DNA of 64,000 nt from Paenibacillus pinisoli (GCF_003605435.1 NZ_QXQB01000008.1:62001-126000), one strand, 5' to 3'. Positions 1 to 8,355 are shown, counted from the first letter of the stretch. The notes: generated by a model from the sequence alone, not told the origin. A program made the numbers and translations.

Positions 1-257
1 TATACACGTACTTCACAGCAGGCGTACAGGAAGTCCGCGCATGGACGATTCGCCAAGGCACGAAAGCGCCTCAAGCGGCAGGCGTGATTCATACCGACTT
101 CGAGCGCGGCTTTATCCGTGCAGAGGTCGTGTCGTTCGATGATTTGGCCGCGGCAGGTTCCATGGGCGTGGCTCGCGAGCGAGGACAGCTCCGTCTGGAA
201 GGCAAGGAATATGTGGTGCGCGACGGAGACGTTATGCACTTCCGCTTCAATGTATAA
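1..257 (+). CDS. ychF: YchF/OLA1-family ATPase, C-terminal end (partial)
   Basis: The open frame enters from the left edge and stops at TAA 255-257; about 84 residues are visible. They match the C-terminal TGS-type domain of the universally conserved YchF/OLA1 GTPase-like ATPase: TYFTAGVQEVRAWTI, then GVIHTDFERGFIRAEVVS and the end VVRDGDVMHFRFNV. YchF binds ribosomes and hydrolyses ATP rather than GTP (family knowledge). The nucleotide-binding half lies outside the window, so its integrity cannot be judged. No terminator is seen before the transposase relic that begins 49 bases downstream. Confidence 0.93.
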   Translation, partial: YTYFTAGVQEVRAWTIRQGTKAPQAAGVIHTDFERGFIRAEVVSFDDLAAAGSMGVARERGQLRLEGKEYVVRDGDVMHFRFNV

Positions 258-305
258 GGGATAGCTAATCAATGTCAACAGGTTAAGACTTATCAATGTA
301 AAAAG

Positions 306-1160
306 TCAACAATTCACCTTGTGATTATGATGGAATTTGGATTTTCCGGGTGAAGGATTTCTAGGAATCGAGCGCCCCAATCGCTTAGGTACGACAGATC
401 GGGTGATTTCATCAATGATACTCTGAATCATAGCGGTACTTGTGTCAGGATCTTCCTGAACAACAGCTGGAAGAAACCGGTCTTTAAAAATACCGATCAA
501 CTCATTCCGACTGGTTTGGTAGTCATATCGGTTCTCTTTATCTTTACGTGCTTCGTCGATTTCGACTTGCGCATCATAAGTCGTAATCGCAACCGTATTG
601 GCCAGATAAAGCGTCGCATAAAAGTCCTGTTGGATCCCTTCAACCGTACGTGAAGTGAAATTTTCCATCTGCAGTTTATTCTTAACCAGATCGTATTTGG
701 TTTTCACGGGCCAGCGCAAAAAATAGAGCTTTTTGACGCCTGGATTCCCATGCGCTTTTCGGTGAGTTGCGTGATGAGCGTTTCGGTTTCGCCGCTATCC
801 AGCTTGAATTTGACCACACGTATGCGTTTGCCGTTCTGTTCTAGCTATACGATGCCATCTGGACGGGGTTGCGCATCAATGGCCAAGTTGAACTTTTCTC
901 GGACTCGCATGACGAATTGACGCCCGTTTTGAACAAGCAAATCGATCAATTCGAACGAAGCATAGCCACGATCACACACGAACAATTGCTTCTCGTGATT
1001 ATCCAGTGCTTTGCAGTTTTCCAGATGTCGATTAGCTAAGGTACTCTTGTCGGTCGATAAGGGAGCCAGAAGCGCATCCATCACGATGTCGTTGAGGACA
1101 TCATAAGCGATGGAACCTTGTGCGATTGCGAAGAGGCGTGCCTTCTCGTTCCACCAAAAT
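306..1160 (-). pseudogene. IS4-family (DDE) transposase remnant
   Basis: Two minus-strand open stretches (about 845-1155 and 306-719) belong to one transposase. The upstream part holds a DDE-type core (LAPLSTDKSTLANRHLE, FVCDRGYASFELIDLL); the downstream part holds the C-terminal YFLRWPVKTKYDLVKNKL-like signature with the E-bearing helix (KLQMENFTSRTVEGIQQDFY). They are separated by an in-frame TAG near 846-848 and a frameshift near 720-750. The N-terminus is missing because the relic is cut at about 1155 by IS66-type sequence on the other strand. No convincing terminal inverted repeats were found. It is a dead insertion sequence, probably IS4/IS231-like; the subgroup is a guess. Confidence 0.8.
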
Positions 1161-1545
1161 AGCCGCAATTCCAGAAAACCGCCATCTTCAGATGGATACA
1201 AGAAACCTCAACCGAAAAGTCTGCGTGAAAAAGGAAATCGCGCTCCCGGTGGGCAAGTCGGCCACACCACAAAGGACAAACGCCTCAAATTCTCCACGAC
1301 CCCGGATAAGGTCGTGGAGAATTTGAGGCGTTTGTTCATGCGGTTACAGTTTGGAAAATAAACCTGCACTTCATCACAAAAAACGTCAAGTGCACGATTT
1401 GCCGCCCAATAATCTGGAAGTAACGGAGCATAAATCCGAAGTGAAGCGTTGCCCCTGTTGCGAACACGTCGTAAAAGGAAAAGCTCCCAGCAGATATATA
1501 TGGTTACAGACTACGTGCTGCCGAGATTTACTTGAGGTTACTTAA
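1156..1545 (+). pseudogene. IS66-family transposase N-terminal remnant
   Basis: Plus-strand fragments resemble the N-terminal part of IS66 transposases: NSRNSRKPPSSDGYKK followed by a basic GNRAPGGQVGHTTKD stretch, then in a second frame (from 1351) the zinc-finger-like RQVHDLPPNNLEVTEHKSEV with CPCC. The catalytic core is absent. Between the halves lies a perfect 26-bp inverted repeat (1276-1301 and 1310-1335) that replaces the expected coding sequence and shifts the frame, so the copy cannot make a transposase. It abuts the IS4 relic at about 1155. Confidence 0.75.
1276..1335. repeat. Perfect 26-bp inverted repeat inside the IS66 relic
   Basis: Arms 1276-1301 and 1310-1335 are exact reverse complements with an 8-base loop (1302-1309). 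The left arm encodes the normal IS66 residues RLKFSTT; the right arm is its inverted copy and interrupts the reading frame. This looks like a templated inverted duplication (strand switching at a replication fork) rather than a terminator, because no T-tract follows. Confidence 0.85.
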
Positions 1546-1642
1546 GGTAATAAAAAAATTCCATAAATTATATAAAATGATCTTGACTTTAATAAATTTA
1601 ATATATATGCTAAAATTAACATGATATAGGAGGTTATTGATT

Positions 1643-2665
1643 ATGAGAAGAAAAGCGTTCGTTTTGCTGTTATGTGCATTATTCTTAATGGCGATTTCAT
1701 CTAATGCTATTGCAAAAAGTAATCCTGATGTACATCAACAAGATAGAACAGTAACATTCCAAAATCTTAATTTAAAAACACTTATCCCTAGTAATTGGGA
1801 AACTAAAAATCTATCAAATACTCTTTATTTGATTCCAGAAAATGAAGAAGAAAAGGATAAGGCAAATATAATAATTAATAGTCTAAATATTACAACCAAA
1901 GGCATCCAGCATCTATCCAGAAACTTATTAGATAAGGCGGGGGACACTTCAGAGTGGGTTAACTTAATTTTCGAAGAATATAGAAACCAAGGAATTGAGA
2001 TAAACAGATATGAAGATCCGGAGCTGGGAACTGTATTTACAAATGAGACGGAAAGTCTTTATACATTTTCAATTTATTTATTGCAGGATGGCCAACCGTA
2101 TTCAATTTATTTGATACTATCTAAACAGAATGGTTTTGAAGATCCGACAATCAGTTCCTATTTTTCGGATTTCATAAATATTGCAAAAAATCTAAGCCCA
2201 ATTAATAATTCAATAGAGTTTACTGTATTGGATCCGATTGGAGAGGAATATGGTATTTCAGAACTCATAGACAATAATGAGTTTAATATTAGGTCGGTAA
2301 ACTATAAACAACACGCAGTGCCTATAATTGGTGCAGGTTCTCTCGTGAGATTCTTAACCTACTCCAAGAGTGGTTCTACTATGACTAGCACGATGTTGAC
2401 TAATGATTTAAAAGTTGAATCATGGTACATAGGCGCCTCAAACTGGAGATTAGATAGGTCCGGTATTACGAATGGGCCGAATTATAACTGTTTCGAACCA
2501 GACCTTGCAACAAAAAATATGGTTAAGCAAGTCGATCCGAATACACTTACGGCTTACGACAGTTGGTATCACAATGTAAATGTTTCAACGGCATCGGTTC
2601 CTTACACCGTTGTGTGGACAGGATTCGCCTCAGTATGCGAGAATTCATGGAATCCTTACAGTTAA
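1643..2665 (+). CDS. Unknown secreted protein, AT-rich orphan
   Basis: I do not recognise the family. The 340-residue product begins with a classical signal peptide: MRRKAF, a hydrophobic core rich in L/A/I, and cleavage probably after SSNAIA. The ATG at 1643 is preferred because AGGAGG (1628-1633) lies 9 bases upstream; a TTG at 1637 would sit too close. The mature part has no transmembrane segment, is rich in N, S, T and Y, and ends with VVWTGFASVCENSWNPYS. Base composition is clearly more AT-rich than the housekeeping genes around it. With flanking transposase relics on one side and a broken surface gene on the other, horizontal acquisition is likely. Function unknown; extracellular or wall location inferred. 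Confidence 0.7.
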   Translation: MRRKAFVLLLCALFLMAISSNAIAKSNPDVHQQDRTVTFQNLNLKTLIPSNWETKNLSNTLYLIPENEEEKDKANIIINSLNITTKGIQHLSRNLLDKAGDTSEWVNLIFEEYRNQGIEINRYEDPELGTVFTNETESLYTFSIYLLQDGQPYSIYLILSKQNGFEDPTISSYFSDFINIAKNLSPINNSIEFTVLDPIGEEYGISELIDNNEFNIRSVNYKQHAVPIIGAGSLVRFLTYSKSGSTMTSTMLTNDLKVESWYIGASNWRLDRSGITNGPNYNCFEPDLATKNMVKQVDPNTLTAYDSWYHNVNVSTASVPYTVVWTGFASVCENSWNPYS

Positions 2666-2739
2666 TTGTTTTTATTGAGACTGTCTATTAACCTATACGA
2701 GAGCGTCAAACGCCTTCATCTGCCTCGGATGCTATGGGA

Positions 2740-3568
2740 CATTATCCCACAGAAAACGTGTAGGTCACATCGGCCGTAAGACCGGCGATCGTTGCGCTCG
2801 TGCCGGTGACATTGACGTTCGTCGCGCCGTAAGAAACGGTGTACCCCGTTGCGCCCACGTTGTCGGTCGACGCGGTCCAGGAGAGGCTGATGGAGGAGGA
2901 CGTTGTCGAAGTGACCGTCAGATTGGTCGGCGCGGTCGGTTTAATCGTATCGGTCGGAGCTGCGTTCGTCGTGCGGACAGCGCATTGTGCTGGTACCCGA
3001 CACGTTGTCGACGGCGTCTCGGGCCTTCACGGTGAACGTATACGTGGTGTTCGAGGAGAGAGATTCCCTTGTTGCTAAATCATCCTTAACCTTCTGGATT
3101 ACGTAGTCATATTCTTTTTGGTTTGCTGATCTGTAAGTATGCTTACCGTGTAGGACGTTGATTCATTTACAGTAGTAATTTCTTCGGTAGGAGTTGGCTT
3201 TGGTGTTGGGTTCAGGTGTTACAGTTCCTCTGCCACTCGTTATGGTTGCAGTGAAAGTATTTACATCCCACTTCAGATCAGCGCCCAATGCCTCGCTGAC
3301 GAAACGGAGTGGAATCATGGTGGAGCCGTTGAGTAATCTCAGCTTTAGCGGCTAAGGTAACGGTTTTACCGTTTACAGTAGCTGTTGTCTTGCCAATCGT
3401 TAAAACAACCGTAGTGTTACCCTTTGTTGCGGTAACTGTTTGGGTTGCTTGATCCCATTTGACATCTGCCTTTAAAGCCTCAAATACCCCACGAAGTGGT
3501 ACAAATATGCTACCGTTTTTAATGATTGCTGACTGATAGCTAAGCGTCAAAAGGGCTGCGAGGAACAA
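2740..3568 (-). pseudogene. Decayed surface protein: copper-amine-oxidase-N domain plus fibronectin III remnants
   Basis: Reading the minus strand from 3568 down: a copper amine oxidase N-terminal-like (stalk) domain (SIFVPLRGVFEALKADVKWD, then TVTATKGNTTVVLTIG), a frameshift near 3335, continuation in another frame (STMIPLRFVSEALGADLKWD), a Thr/Pro linker (TPTPKPTPTEE), and after further breaks fibronectin III pieces (SSNTTYTFTVKARDAVDNVSG near 3060-3000; SSISLSWTASTDNVGATGYTV near 2960-2800). At least three frame disruptions are present and the signal peptide is cut. The FN3 part is more GC-rich than the amine-oxidase part, so the relic may be a fusion of two genes. It is not expressed as an intact protein. 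Confidence 0.7.
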
Positions 3569-3587
3569 AATCCAGCCCCTTTTTTAA

Positions 3588-3633
3588 AAGCGCGTGAGAT
3601 TGTCCATAACAAGGGCGCTCACGCGTTTTTTTT
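3588..3633 (+). terminator. Hairpin with T-tract
   Basis: CGCGTGAG pairs with CTCACGCG across a loop of about 20 bases, followed by an eight-T run. It lies between the decayed surface gene and the prfA upstream region. The stem is short, so efficiency is uncertain. Confidence 0.45.
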
Positions 3634-3648
3634 GAATAAATTGACCCC

Positions 3649-3692
3649 GATGTGGACAAGATGTGCACAGTATGTGGATGGATTGTGGATAA
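3649..3692. promoter_or_regulatory. Four DnaA-box-like 9-mers at exact 11-bp spacing
   Basis: TGTGGACAA (3651), TGTGCACAG (3662), TGTGGATGG (3673) and TGTGGATAA (3684) start exactly 11 bases apart, so the region is four imperfect 11-mers in tandem. The last is the exact reverse complement of the DnaA consensus TTATCCACA and the first differs by one base. They end about 50 bases upstream of the prfA -10 element. A DnaA-bound regulatory cluster is the simplest reading; another regulator is possible. Confidence 0.55.
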
Positions 3693-3740
3693 AAAATAAC
3701 CTGGTGGTTAAAACCTCATATCGATACACCTTTCGGGTTG

Positions 3741-3749
3741 TGCTATAAT
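3741..3749 (+). promoter_or_regulatory. Extended -10 promoter element of prfA
   Basis: TGCTATAAT is a perfect extended -10 (TGnTATAAT) 38 bases before the GTG start of prfA. No good -35 is visible at 16-18 bases, which is tolerated with an extended -10. Confidence 0.6.
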
Positions 3750-3786
3750 AATGTATATCTTAATGGAATAACAGAGGTGAATAAAC

Positions 3787-4857
3787 GTGTTTGACCGATT
3801 ACAAGCACTCGCCGACCGATATGAGAAGCTAAGCGAGCTTCTATGCGATCCGGACGTAGCCAGCGATCCTAAGCGGCTTAGAGATCTGTCCAAGGAGCAA
3901 TCCGATTTACAAGAGGCGCATGACGCCTATACAGAATATAAGCAGGTTACGGAGCAGCTGGAAGACGCCAAGCTGATGCAAGGCGAGAAGCTCGACGACG
4001 AAATGCGCGAGATGGTGAAGATGGAAATCGAGGAACTGTCCGCACGCAAGGCTGAACTGGAAGAGACCATGCGTATCTTGCTTCTGCCGAAGGACCCGAA
4101 TGACGACAAAAACGTTATTGTGGAAATTCGCGGAGCGGCAGGCGGCGACGAAGCGGCGCTGTTCGCATACGAGCTGTATCGCATGTATACGAAGTTCGCC
4201 GATTCCCAAGGCTGGCGCGTAGAGCTGATGGAGTTCACAGAGAATGATCTCGGCGGTTTCAAAGAGGTTATCTTCTCTATCAACGGCAAAGGCGCTTACA
4301 GCAAGCTGAAGTATGAGAGCGGCGCGCATCGCGTACAGCGCATTCCGGTTACAGAGTCTGGCGGACGTATTCATACATCCACATCGACAGTAGCCGTTAT
4401 GCCGGAAGTAGAAGAAGTTGAAGTCGAAATTTTGGACAAAGATATTCGTATTGATACGTTCTGCTCCAGCGGCGCTGGCGGACAGTCCGTTAATACAACC
4501 AAGTCTGCGGTTCGCGTGCTTCACGTGCCGACAGGCATTATGGCGACTTGCCAAGACGGCAAATCGCAGAACGACAACAAAGCGAAGGCGCTGCAAGTGC
4601 TTCGCGCGCGCATCTACGACATCCGCCGTCAGGAAGAGGAAGCGAAGTATGCGGGCGAGCGCAAGAGCAAAGTGGGAACAGGCGACCGAAGCGAACGTAT
4701 TCGGACCTACAACTTCCCGCAAAGCCGCGTGACCGACCATCGCATCAACTTGACTCTGCATCGTCTGGATTCCGTGATGAATGGCGACATTGCTGACATC
4801 ATTTCCTCGCTCACCATTGCGGAACAAGCGGAAATGATGGAACGAGAGTCGATGTAA
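3787..4857 (+). CDS. prfA: Peptide chain release factor 1 (RF1)
   Basis: This 356-residue protein releases the finished peptide at UAA and UAG codons. The codon-recognition tripeptide PVT lies in HRVQRIPVTESGGRIHTST, and the catalytic GGQ lies in SSGAGGQSVNTTKSAVR (about residue 230); both are standard for RF1. The length is normal and the N-terminal coiled-coil domain (DRLQALADRYEKLSELL) is intact. The start is GTG, preceded by AGAGGTGA at 3772-3779. It is followed directly by prmC, whose product methylates the GGQ glutamine, the usual pairing. A hairpin between the genes could reduce read-through. Confidence 0.98.
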   Translation: MFDRLQALADRYEKLSELLCDPDVASDPKRLRDLSKEQSDLQEAHDAYTEYKQVTEQLEDAKLMQGEKLDDEMREMVKMEIEELSARKAELEETMRILLLPKDPNDDKNVIVEIRGAAGGDEAALFAYELYRMYTKFADSQGWRVELMEFTENDLGGFKEVIFSINGKGAYSKLKYESGAHRVQRIPVTESGGRIHTSTSTVAVMPEVEEVEVEILDKDIRIDTFCSSGAGGQSVNTTKSAVRVLHVPTGIMATCQDGKSQNDNKAKALQVLRARIYDIRRQEEEAKYAGERKSKVGTGDRSERIRTYNFPQSRVTDHRINLTLHRLDSVMNGDIADIISSLTIAEQAEMMERESM

Positions 4858-4895
4858 GCTAATAAAGATAAGCCAGCATGCATTGTATGCATGCC

Positions 4896-4957
4896 AGAGA
4901 GAAGCCGGATTGCCGCGCGCTTTGCTTCGTACAAGCGCAGGCGAGCCGGCTCTTTTT
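4896..4957 (+). terminator. prfA/prmC intercistronic hairpin
   Basis: A long imperfect stem (AGAG..GCCGG with CCGGCTCT, inner GCGCTT with AAGCGC) is followed by a T-rich run (tctttttg). It sits between the prfA stop and the prmC start and probably acts as a partial terminator or attenuator. Confidence 0.55.
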
Positions 4958-4984
4958 GTGATAAAGGCAACAAAGAGAGGGGCA

Positions 4985-5944
4985 ATGGCTGTGAATCAAG
5001 TGAAGGATCAAAACTGGCACAGCTTGCCGATGACGCTCAGGGAAGCGCGTGACCGTGCCGGAGCATGGCTGGATGCGCAGGGGGTGGAGGATGGCAGGCA
5101 TCATGCGGAGCGGCTGCTCCAGCATGTACTGGACATGGATCGCGCTGCGCTGTTGATGGCTTGGCATGACCCGTTCCCCGAGAGCAGACTGGAGCTGTGG
5201 CAGTCGTTCATTCGCCGCAGGGGGACTGGCGAGCCGCTGCAGTACATCATCGGGGAGGAATGGTTCTACGGGCGTCCGTTCGCGGTGACGCCCGCCGTCC
5301 TTATTCCGCGCCCCGAGACGGAGCTGCTCGTGGAAGCGGTGCTTGCGGCTGCCGATCGCCTCTGGCCTCCGGCAGCCGAAGACGGCGCCGCCGTGCCGGC
5401 GGTCGTCGACGTCGGCACCGGCAGCGGCACCATTGCCGTGACGCTGTCAGCTGAGCGTCACGGCTGGCGCGTAAGCGCGTCCGACCTGTCGCCGGACGCG
5501 CTTGAAGTCGCCCGCGCGAATGCGGCCCGCCACGAAGCATCGGTCCGCATGGCTTTCGCGCAGGGCGACCTGCTCGCGCCCTTCATAGCTTCTGGGCGCG
5601 GGGGTACTGCCGTCGATGGCGGCAAGCGCATCGACGTGCTTGTGAGCAATCCGCCGTACATCCCGTCGGCGGATATGCCAGACTTGCAGCGCGAGGTGCG
5701 GGATTACGAGCCGCATCTCGCGCTGGAGGGCGGGGCGGACGGGCTCGATCCGTACCGCCGTATGCTGGAGCAGCTGCCGCTGCTCCCGGCCATGCCGCGC
5801 ATCGTTGCCTTCGAGCTCGGCATGGGCCAGCCTGCCATCGTCGCGGAGCTGATGCGCGTGATGGGTGCCTGGGATGACATTCGGATTATTACGGACTACA
5901 ACGGTATTGACCGTCATATTGTGGCGGTTAGAACTGCGATTTAA
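4985..5944 (+). CDS. prmC: Release factor glutamine N5-methyltransferase
   Basis: PrmC (HemK) uses S-adenosylmethionine to methylate the glutamine of the GGQ motif in RF1 and RF2. The SAM-binding motif is VVDVGTGSGTIAVTLS and the catalytic NPPY lies in VLVSNPPYIPSADMPDLQ. The open frame extends upstream to 4883, but that part overlaps the intercistronic hairpin and is unlikely to be translated. ATG 4985 is used here; GTG 4991 (MNQVKDQNWHS) fits the GAGAGGGG Shine-Dalgarno equally well or better. About 319 residues, slightly longer than the 280-290 typical. Codon use in the middle is very GC-rich. A terminator follows the gene. Confidence 0.95.
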   Translation: MAVNQVKDQNWHSLPMTLREARDRAGAWLDAQGVEDGRHHAERLLQHVLDMDRAALLMAWHDPFPESRLELWQSFIRRRGTGEPLQYIIGEEWFYGRPFAVTPAVLIPRPETELLVEAVLAAADRLWPPAAEDGAAVPAVVDVGTGSGTIAVTLSAERHGWRVSASDLSPDALEVARANAARHEASVRMAFAQGDLLAPFIASGRGGTAVDGGKRIDVLVSNPPYIPSADMPDLQREVRDYEPHLALEGGADGLDPYRRMLEQLPLLPAMPRIVAFELGMGQPAIVAELMRVMGAWDDIRIITDYNGIDRHIVAVRTAI

Positions 5945-5981
5945 TGGCACGCCTGCCGCTTCGGCGGTGCTGCATGGAAGG

Positions 5982-6044
5982 ACGGAATCGTCGCTGCGTA
6001 ACGATTGGCTAAGCTAATCGGCGGCGGCTATTCCGTTTTTTTTT
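5982..6044 (+). terminator. Rho-independent terminator of prfA-prmC
   Basis: ACGGAAT (5982-5988) pairs with ATTCCGT (6030-6036), with an inner pairing around cgattggct/agctaatcg, followed by an eight-T tract. It lies between prmC and sdaAB. Confidence 0.8.
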
Positions 6045-6173
6045 GTGCGGATGGACATGGTTGAAGCGACTCCCGCCGGCATACACTACAGGGAACGAAG
6101 GTTAGCGGTGCCGGATAACTCCGAATGGCGTAATCCAGACAGCTGAACGACTTGTACGAGAGCAGGGATAAGG

Positions 6174-6926
6174 ATGAGATTCAAGGATGTATTCTCCATA
6201 ATTGGACCGGCGATGGTCGGGCCATCCAGCTCGCATACAGCGGGAGCTGCCCGGATCGGCCGTTCGGCCAGGCATCTGCTTGGCGCAGCGCCGGTGAAGG
6301 CGGACGTGGTATTCTACGGTTCTTTCGCCGCTACGTATGCCGGTCATGGTACGGATGTCGCCATAATCGGCGGCATTCTCGACTTCAGTACCGACGACGC
6401 CCGCATTCCAGATGCCATCCTTCTGGCGGAAGAGCTGGGGATGGAGATTAGCTTTCGCGAGGGAAAGGGGCTCTATCCGCATCCCAATACGGCTCGAGTG
6501 AAGCTGACAAGTGAAGCGGGAGAAAGCATAGAGGCTGTGGGGACGTCCATAGGCGGAGGCAATATCGAAATCGTGGAGATTAACGGCTTCAGGGTGAAAA
6601 TGACGGCGATCTATCCGACACTCGTGATCTTCCACACGGATCTGCCCGGCGTCATTGCGGATATTACGGGAGAGCTCAAGGAGGAGCATTCCAATATCGG
6701 CTATATGTCTGTCGACCGGAAAAGCCGCAGCGGGGATGCGCTCACCGTCATTGAGCTGGATACGGAAATTACGACAGATATGCTGAACCAATTGGGGGAC
6801 ATTGAGGCGATTCAGTCCATTCGTGTCGTAGATATTACAGACCGATTCTCGGCGGTTAAGAAGCTGCAAAGCCCTGAGCTAGGCCCGAAAGGAGCGGATG
6901 AAAATGAGATTTCGCCATCTGAATGA
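6174..6926 (+). CDS. sdaAB: L-serine dehydratase, iron-sulfur-dependent, beta subunit
   Basis: This is the small subunit of the oxygen-sensitive [4Fe-4S] L-serine deaminase (L-serine to pyruvate and ammonia). It begins MRFKDVFSIIGPAMVGPSSSHTAGA, the family signature with the SSSHTAG substrate loop, and carries a C-terminal ACT domain (VIFHTDLPGVIADITGELKE, about residues 150-220). At 250 residues it is about 30 longer than the B. subtilis protein; the extra tail (SPELGPKGADENEISPSE) is encoded where the ribosome-binding site and first codons of sdaAA lie, a 23-base overlap. Translational coupling of the two subunits is likely. Confidence 0.95.
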   Translation: MRFKDVFSIIGPAMVGPSSSHTAGAARIGRSARHLLGAAPVKADVVFYGSFAATYAGHGTDVAIIGGILDFSTDDARIPDAILLAEELGMEISFREGKGLYPHPNTARVKLTSEAGESIEAVGTSIGGGNIEIVEINGFRVKMTAIYPTLVIFHTDLPGVIADITGELKEEHSNIGYMSVDRKSRSGDALTVIELDTEITTDMLNQLGDIEAIQSIRVVDITDRFSAVKKLQSPELGPKGADENEISPSE

Positions 6927-7794
6927 GCTCGCCAAGCTATGCGCCGATGAACAGCTTGGCATCGGAGCGTTGATGCTTGCGGAGCAGGCTGCGGAATCGG
7001 GGCAGTCGCCTGAAGCCGAATTTGCCAAGATGGCCGATTATTACGCGGTGATGAAGGACGCTGTTCGCCGCGGGCTAACGGAGGACACGACTTCCCGCAG
7101 CGGACTGACGGGTCTTGATGCGCAGAGGGTGGCTGCTTATAACGAACGCTCCTCCCCTAACCTGGGCATTGCGGGAGAGGCGATGGCCTATGCGCTGGCG
7201 GTCTCCGAAGTGAATGCTTCCATGGGACGCATTATTGCCACGCCGACAGCGGGTTCTTGCGGCATTATTCCGGGAGTGTTCGTCAGCTGCCAAGAGCGGT
7301 TCGGCTGGTCGGACGAGCATATGACATACGGCTTATTCGCTGCGGGCGCGATCGGATACGTCATTGCCAACAATTCATTCGTCTCCGGCGCGGAAGGCGG
7401 CTGCCAAGCGGAGGTCGGCTCTGCCATCGGGATGGCGGCGGGGGCGCTAACCGAACTGCAAGGCGGCAATCCGGCACAGGCTGTGCATGCGGTAGGGCTG
7501 GCGCTCAAAAACACGCTTGGCCTCATCTGCGACCCTGTAGGCGGGCTTGTGGAGGTGCCGTGCATCGTGCGCAACGGCTTTGGCGCGGTCACGGCGCTTG
7601 CGGCCGCCGATATGGCGCTGGCGGGCGTGCGCAGCGCCATTCCGTCGGATGAAGTGATTCAGGTGATGCTGGAGGTGGGATCGGCGATGCCGGAGAAGCA
7701 TCGCGAGACCGCAGGCGGAGGGCTGGCCCAGACACCGACGGGCAAAGCGATCCTGCGCAATCTGAGCGCGCTGCGCAACAGGCCCGGCAACTAA
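6904..7794 (+). CDS. sdaAA: L-serine dehydratase, iron-sulfur-dependent, alpha subunit
   Basis: This is the catalytic subunit that pairs with SdaAB. Fe-S cysteines appear in TAGSCGIIPGVF, GAEGGCQAEVGSA, and CDPVGGLVEVPCIVRNGFG. The ATG at 6904 is chosen because AAAGGAG (6888-6894) lies 9 bases upstream; ATG 6898 would be only 3 bases away. About 296 residues, the normal length. It overlaps the end of sdaAB by 23 bases and is followed by a strong hairpin. Confidence 0.95.
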   Translation: MRFRHLNELAKLCADEQLGIGALMLAEQAAESGQSPEAEFAKMADYYAVMKDAVRRGLTEDTTSRSGLTGLDAQRVAAYNERSSPNLGIAGEAMAYALAVSEVNASMGRIIATPTAGSCGIIPGVFVSCQERFGWSDEHMTYGLFAAGAIGYVIANNSFVSGAEGGCQAEVGSAIGMAAGALTELQGGNPAQAVHAVGLALKNTLGLICDPVGGLVEVPCIVRNGFGAVTALAAADMALAGVRSAIPSDEVIQVMLEVGSAMPEKHRETAGGGLAQTPTGKAILRNLSALRNRPGN

Positions 7795-7796
7795 AG

Positions 7797-7836
7797 AGAA
7801 CCTCCCCTTCGCATCGTCTGCGGAAGGGAGGTTCTT
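7797..7836. terminator. Bidirectional terminator between converging genes
   Basis: GAACCTCCCCTTC (7798-7810) pairs with GGAAGGGAGGTTC (7822-7834). It separates sdaAA from the converging AhpD-like gene. On the minus strand the stem is followed by TCTTT. Confidence 0.65.
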
Positions 7837-7862
7837 GCGGCATCAGGCGTATGAGAACGAAT

Positions 7863-8309
7863 TTACTCCGGCATCATGCCGGTTGAGATGGCAATCCGAT
7901 TCCAGCTGTTAATGGTGATAATCGCCATGATGAGCTCGGACAACGCTTTGTCGCCGAAGTGCTTCGCGGCTTCTTCATACACATCTCCTGGCACATGATT
8001 TGTTGAGATCAGCGTAACTGCTTCCGTTAAGGCGAGAGCGGCTTGCTCCTTCTCCGTGAAATACGGCGTATCTCTCCAAGCGCTTAGCGCATAGATGCGC
8101 TGTTCCGTCTCGCCTTGGCTGCGGGCATCCTTCGTATGCATATTGATGCAGAACGCGCAGCCGTTTATTTGCGAAGCGCGTATTTTGACAAGCTCAATAA
8201 TCGTCTTCTCCAGGCTGGAGGCCCTTACGAATTTCTCCATGCCATACATCGCCGCATACGCCTCCGGGTTTACTTGCTGCATATTGATTCTAGTGCTCAT
8301 CTCATCCAC
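7863..8309 (-). CDS. AhpD-like carboxymuconolactone decarboxylase family protein
   Basis: The 148-residue protein has the CxxC motif typical of AhpD-like alkylhydroperoxidase/CMD proteins: INGCAFCINMHTKDAR (about residues 50-65), then a helical C-terminal half (LSAWRDTPYFTEKEQAALALTEAV). Members often act as thiol-dependent peroxidase components or redox sensors; the substrate cannot be read. It lies just downstream of an ECF41 sigma gene in the same orientation. ECF41 factors are known to be linked to CMD-type genes and to drive them, so this is the likely regulon. The ATG at 8309 has AAGGAG 5 bases upstream; ATG 8300 (MSTRIN) is an alternative with 11-base spacing. Confidence 0.9.
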   Translation of the reverse strand: MDEMSTRINMQQVNPEAYAAMYGMEKFVRASSLEKTIIELVKIRASQINGCAFCINMHTKDARSQGETEQRIYALSAWRDTPYFTEKEQAALALTEAVTLISTNHVPGDVYEEAAKHFGDKALSELIMAIITINSWNRIAISTGMMPE

Positions 8310-8355
8310 ACTCCTTGTCTATTGTGGCCGGCTCTCGGAAGAAGCGGCTATACAT

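Noticed and set aside
3640..3700. Chromosomal replication origin at the DnaA-box-like array
   Set aside because: No dnaA, dnaN or AT-rich unwinding region nearby; only four boxes in 44 bp.
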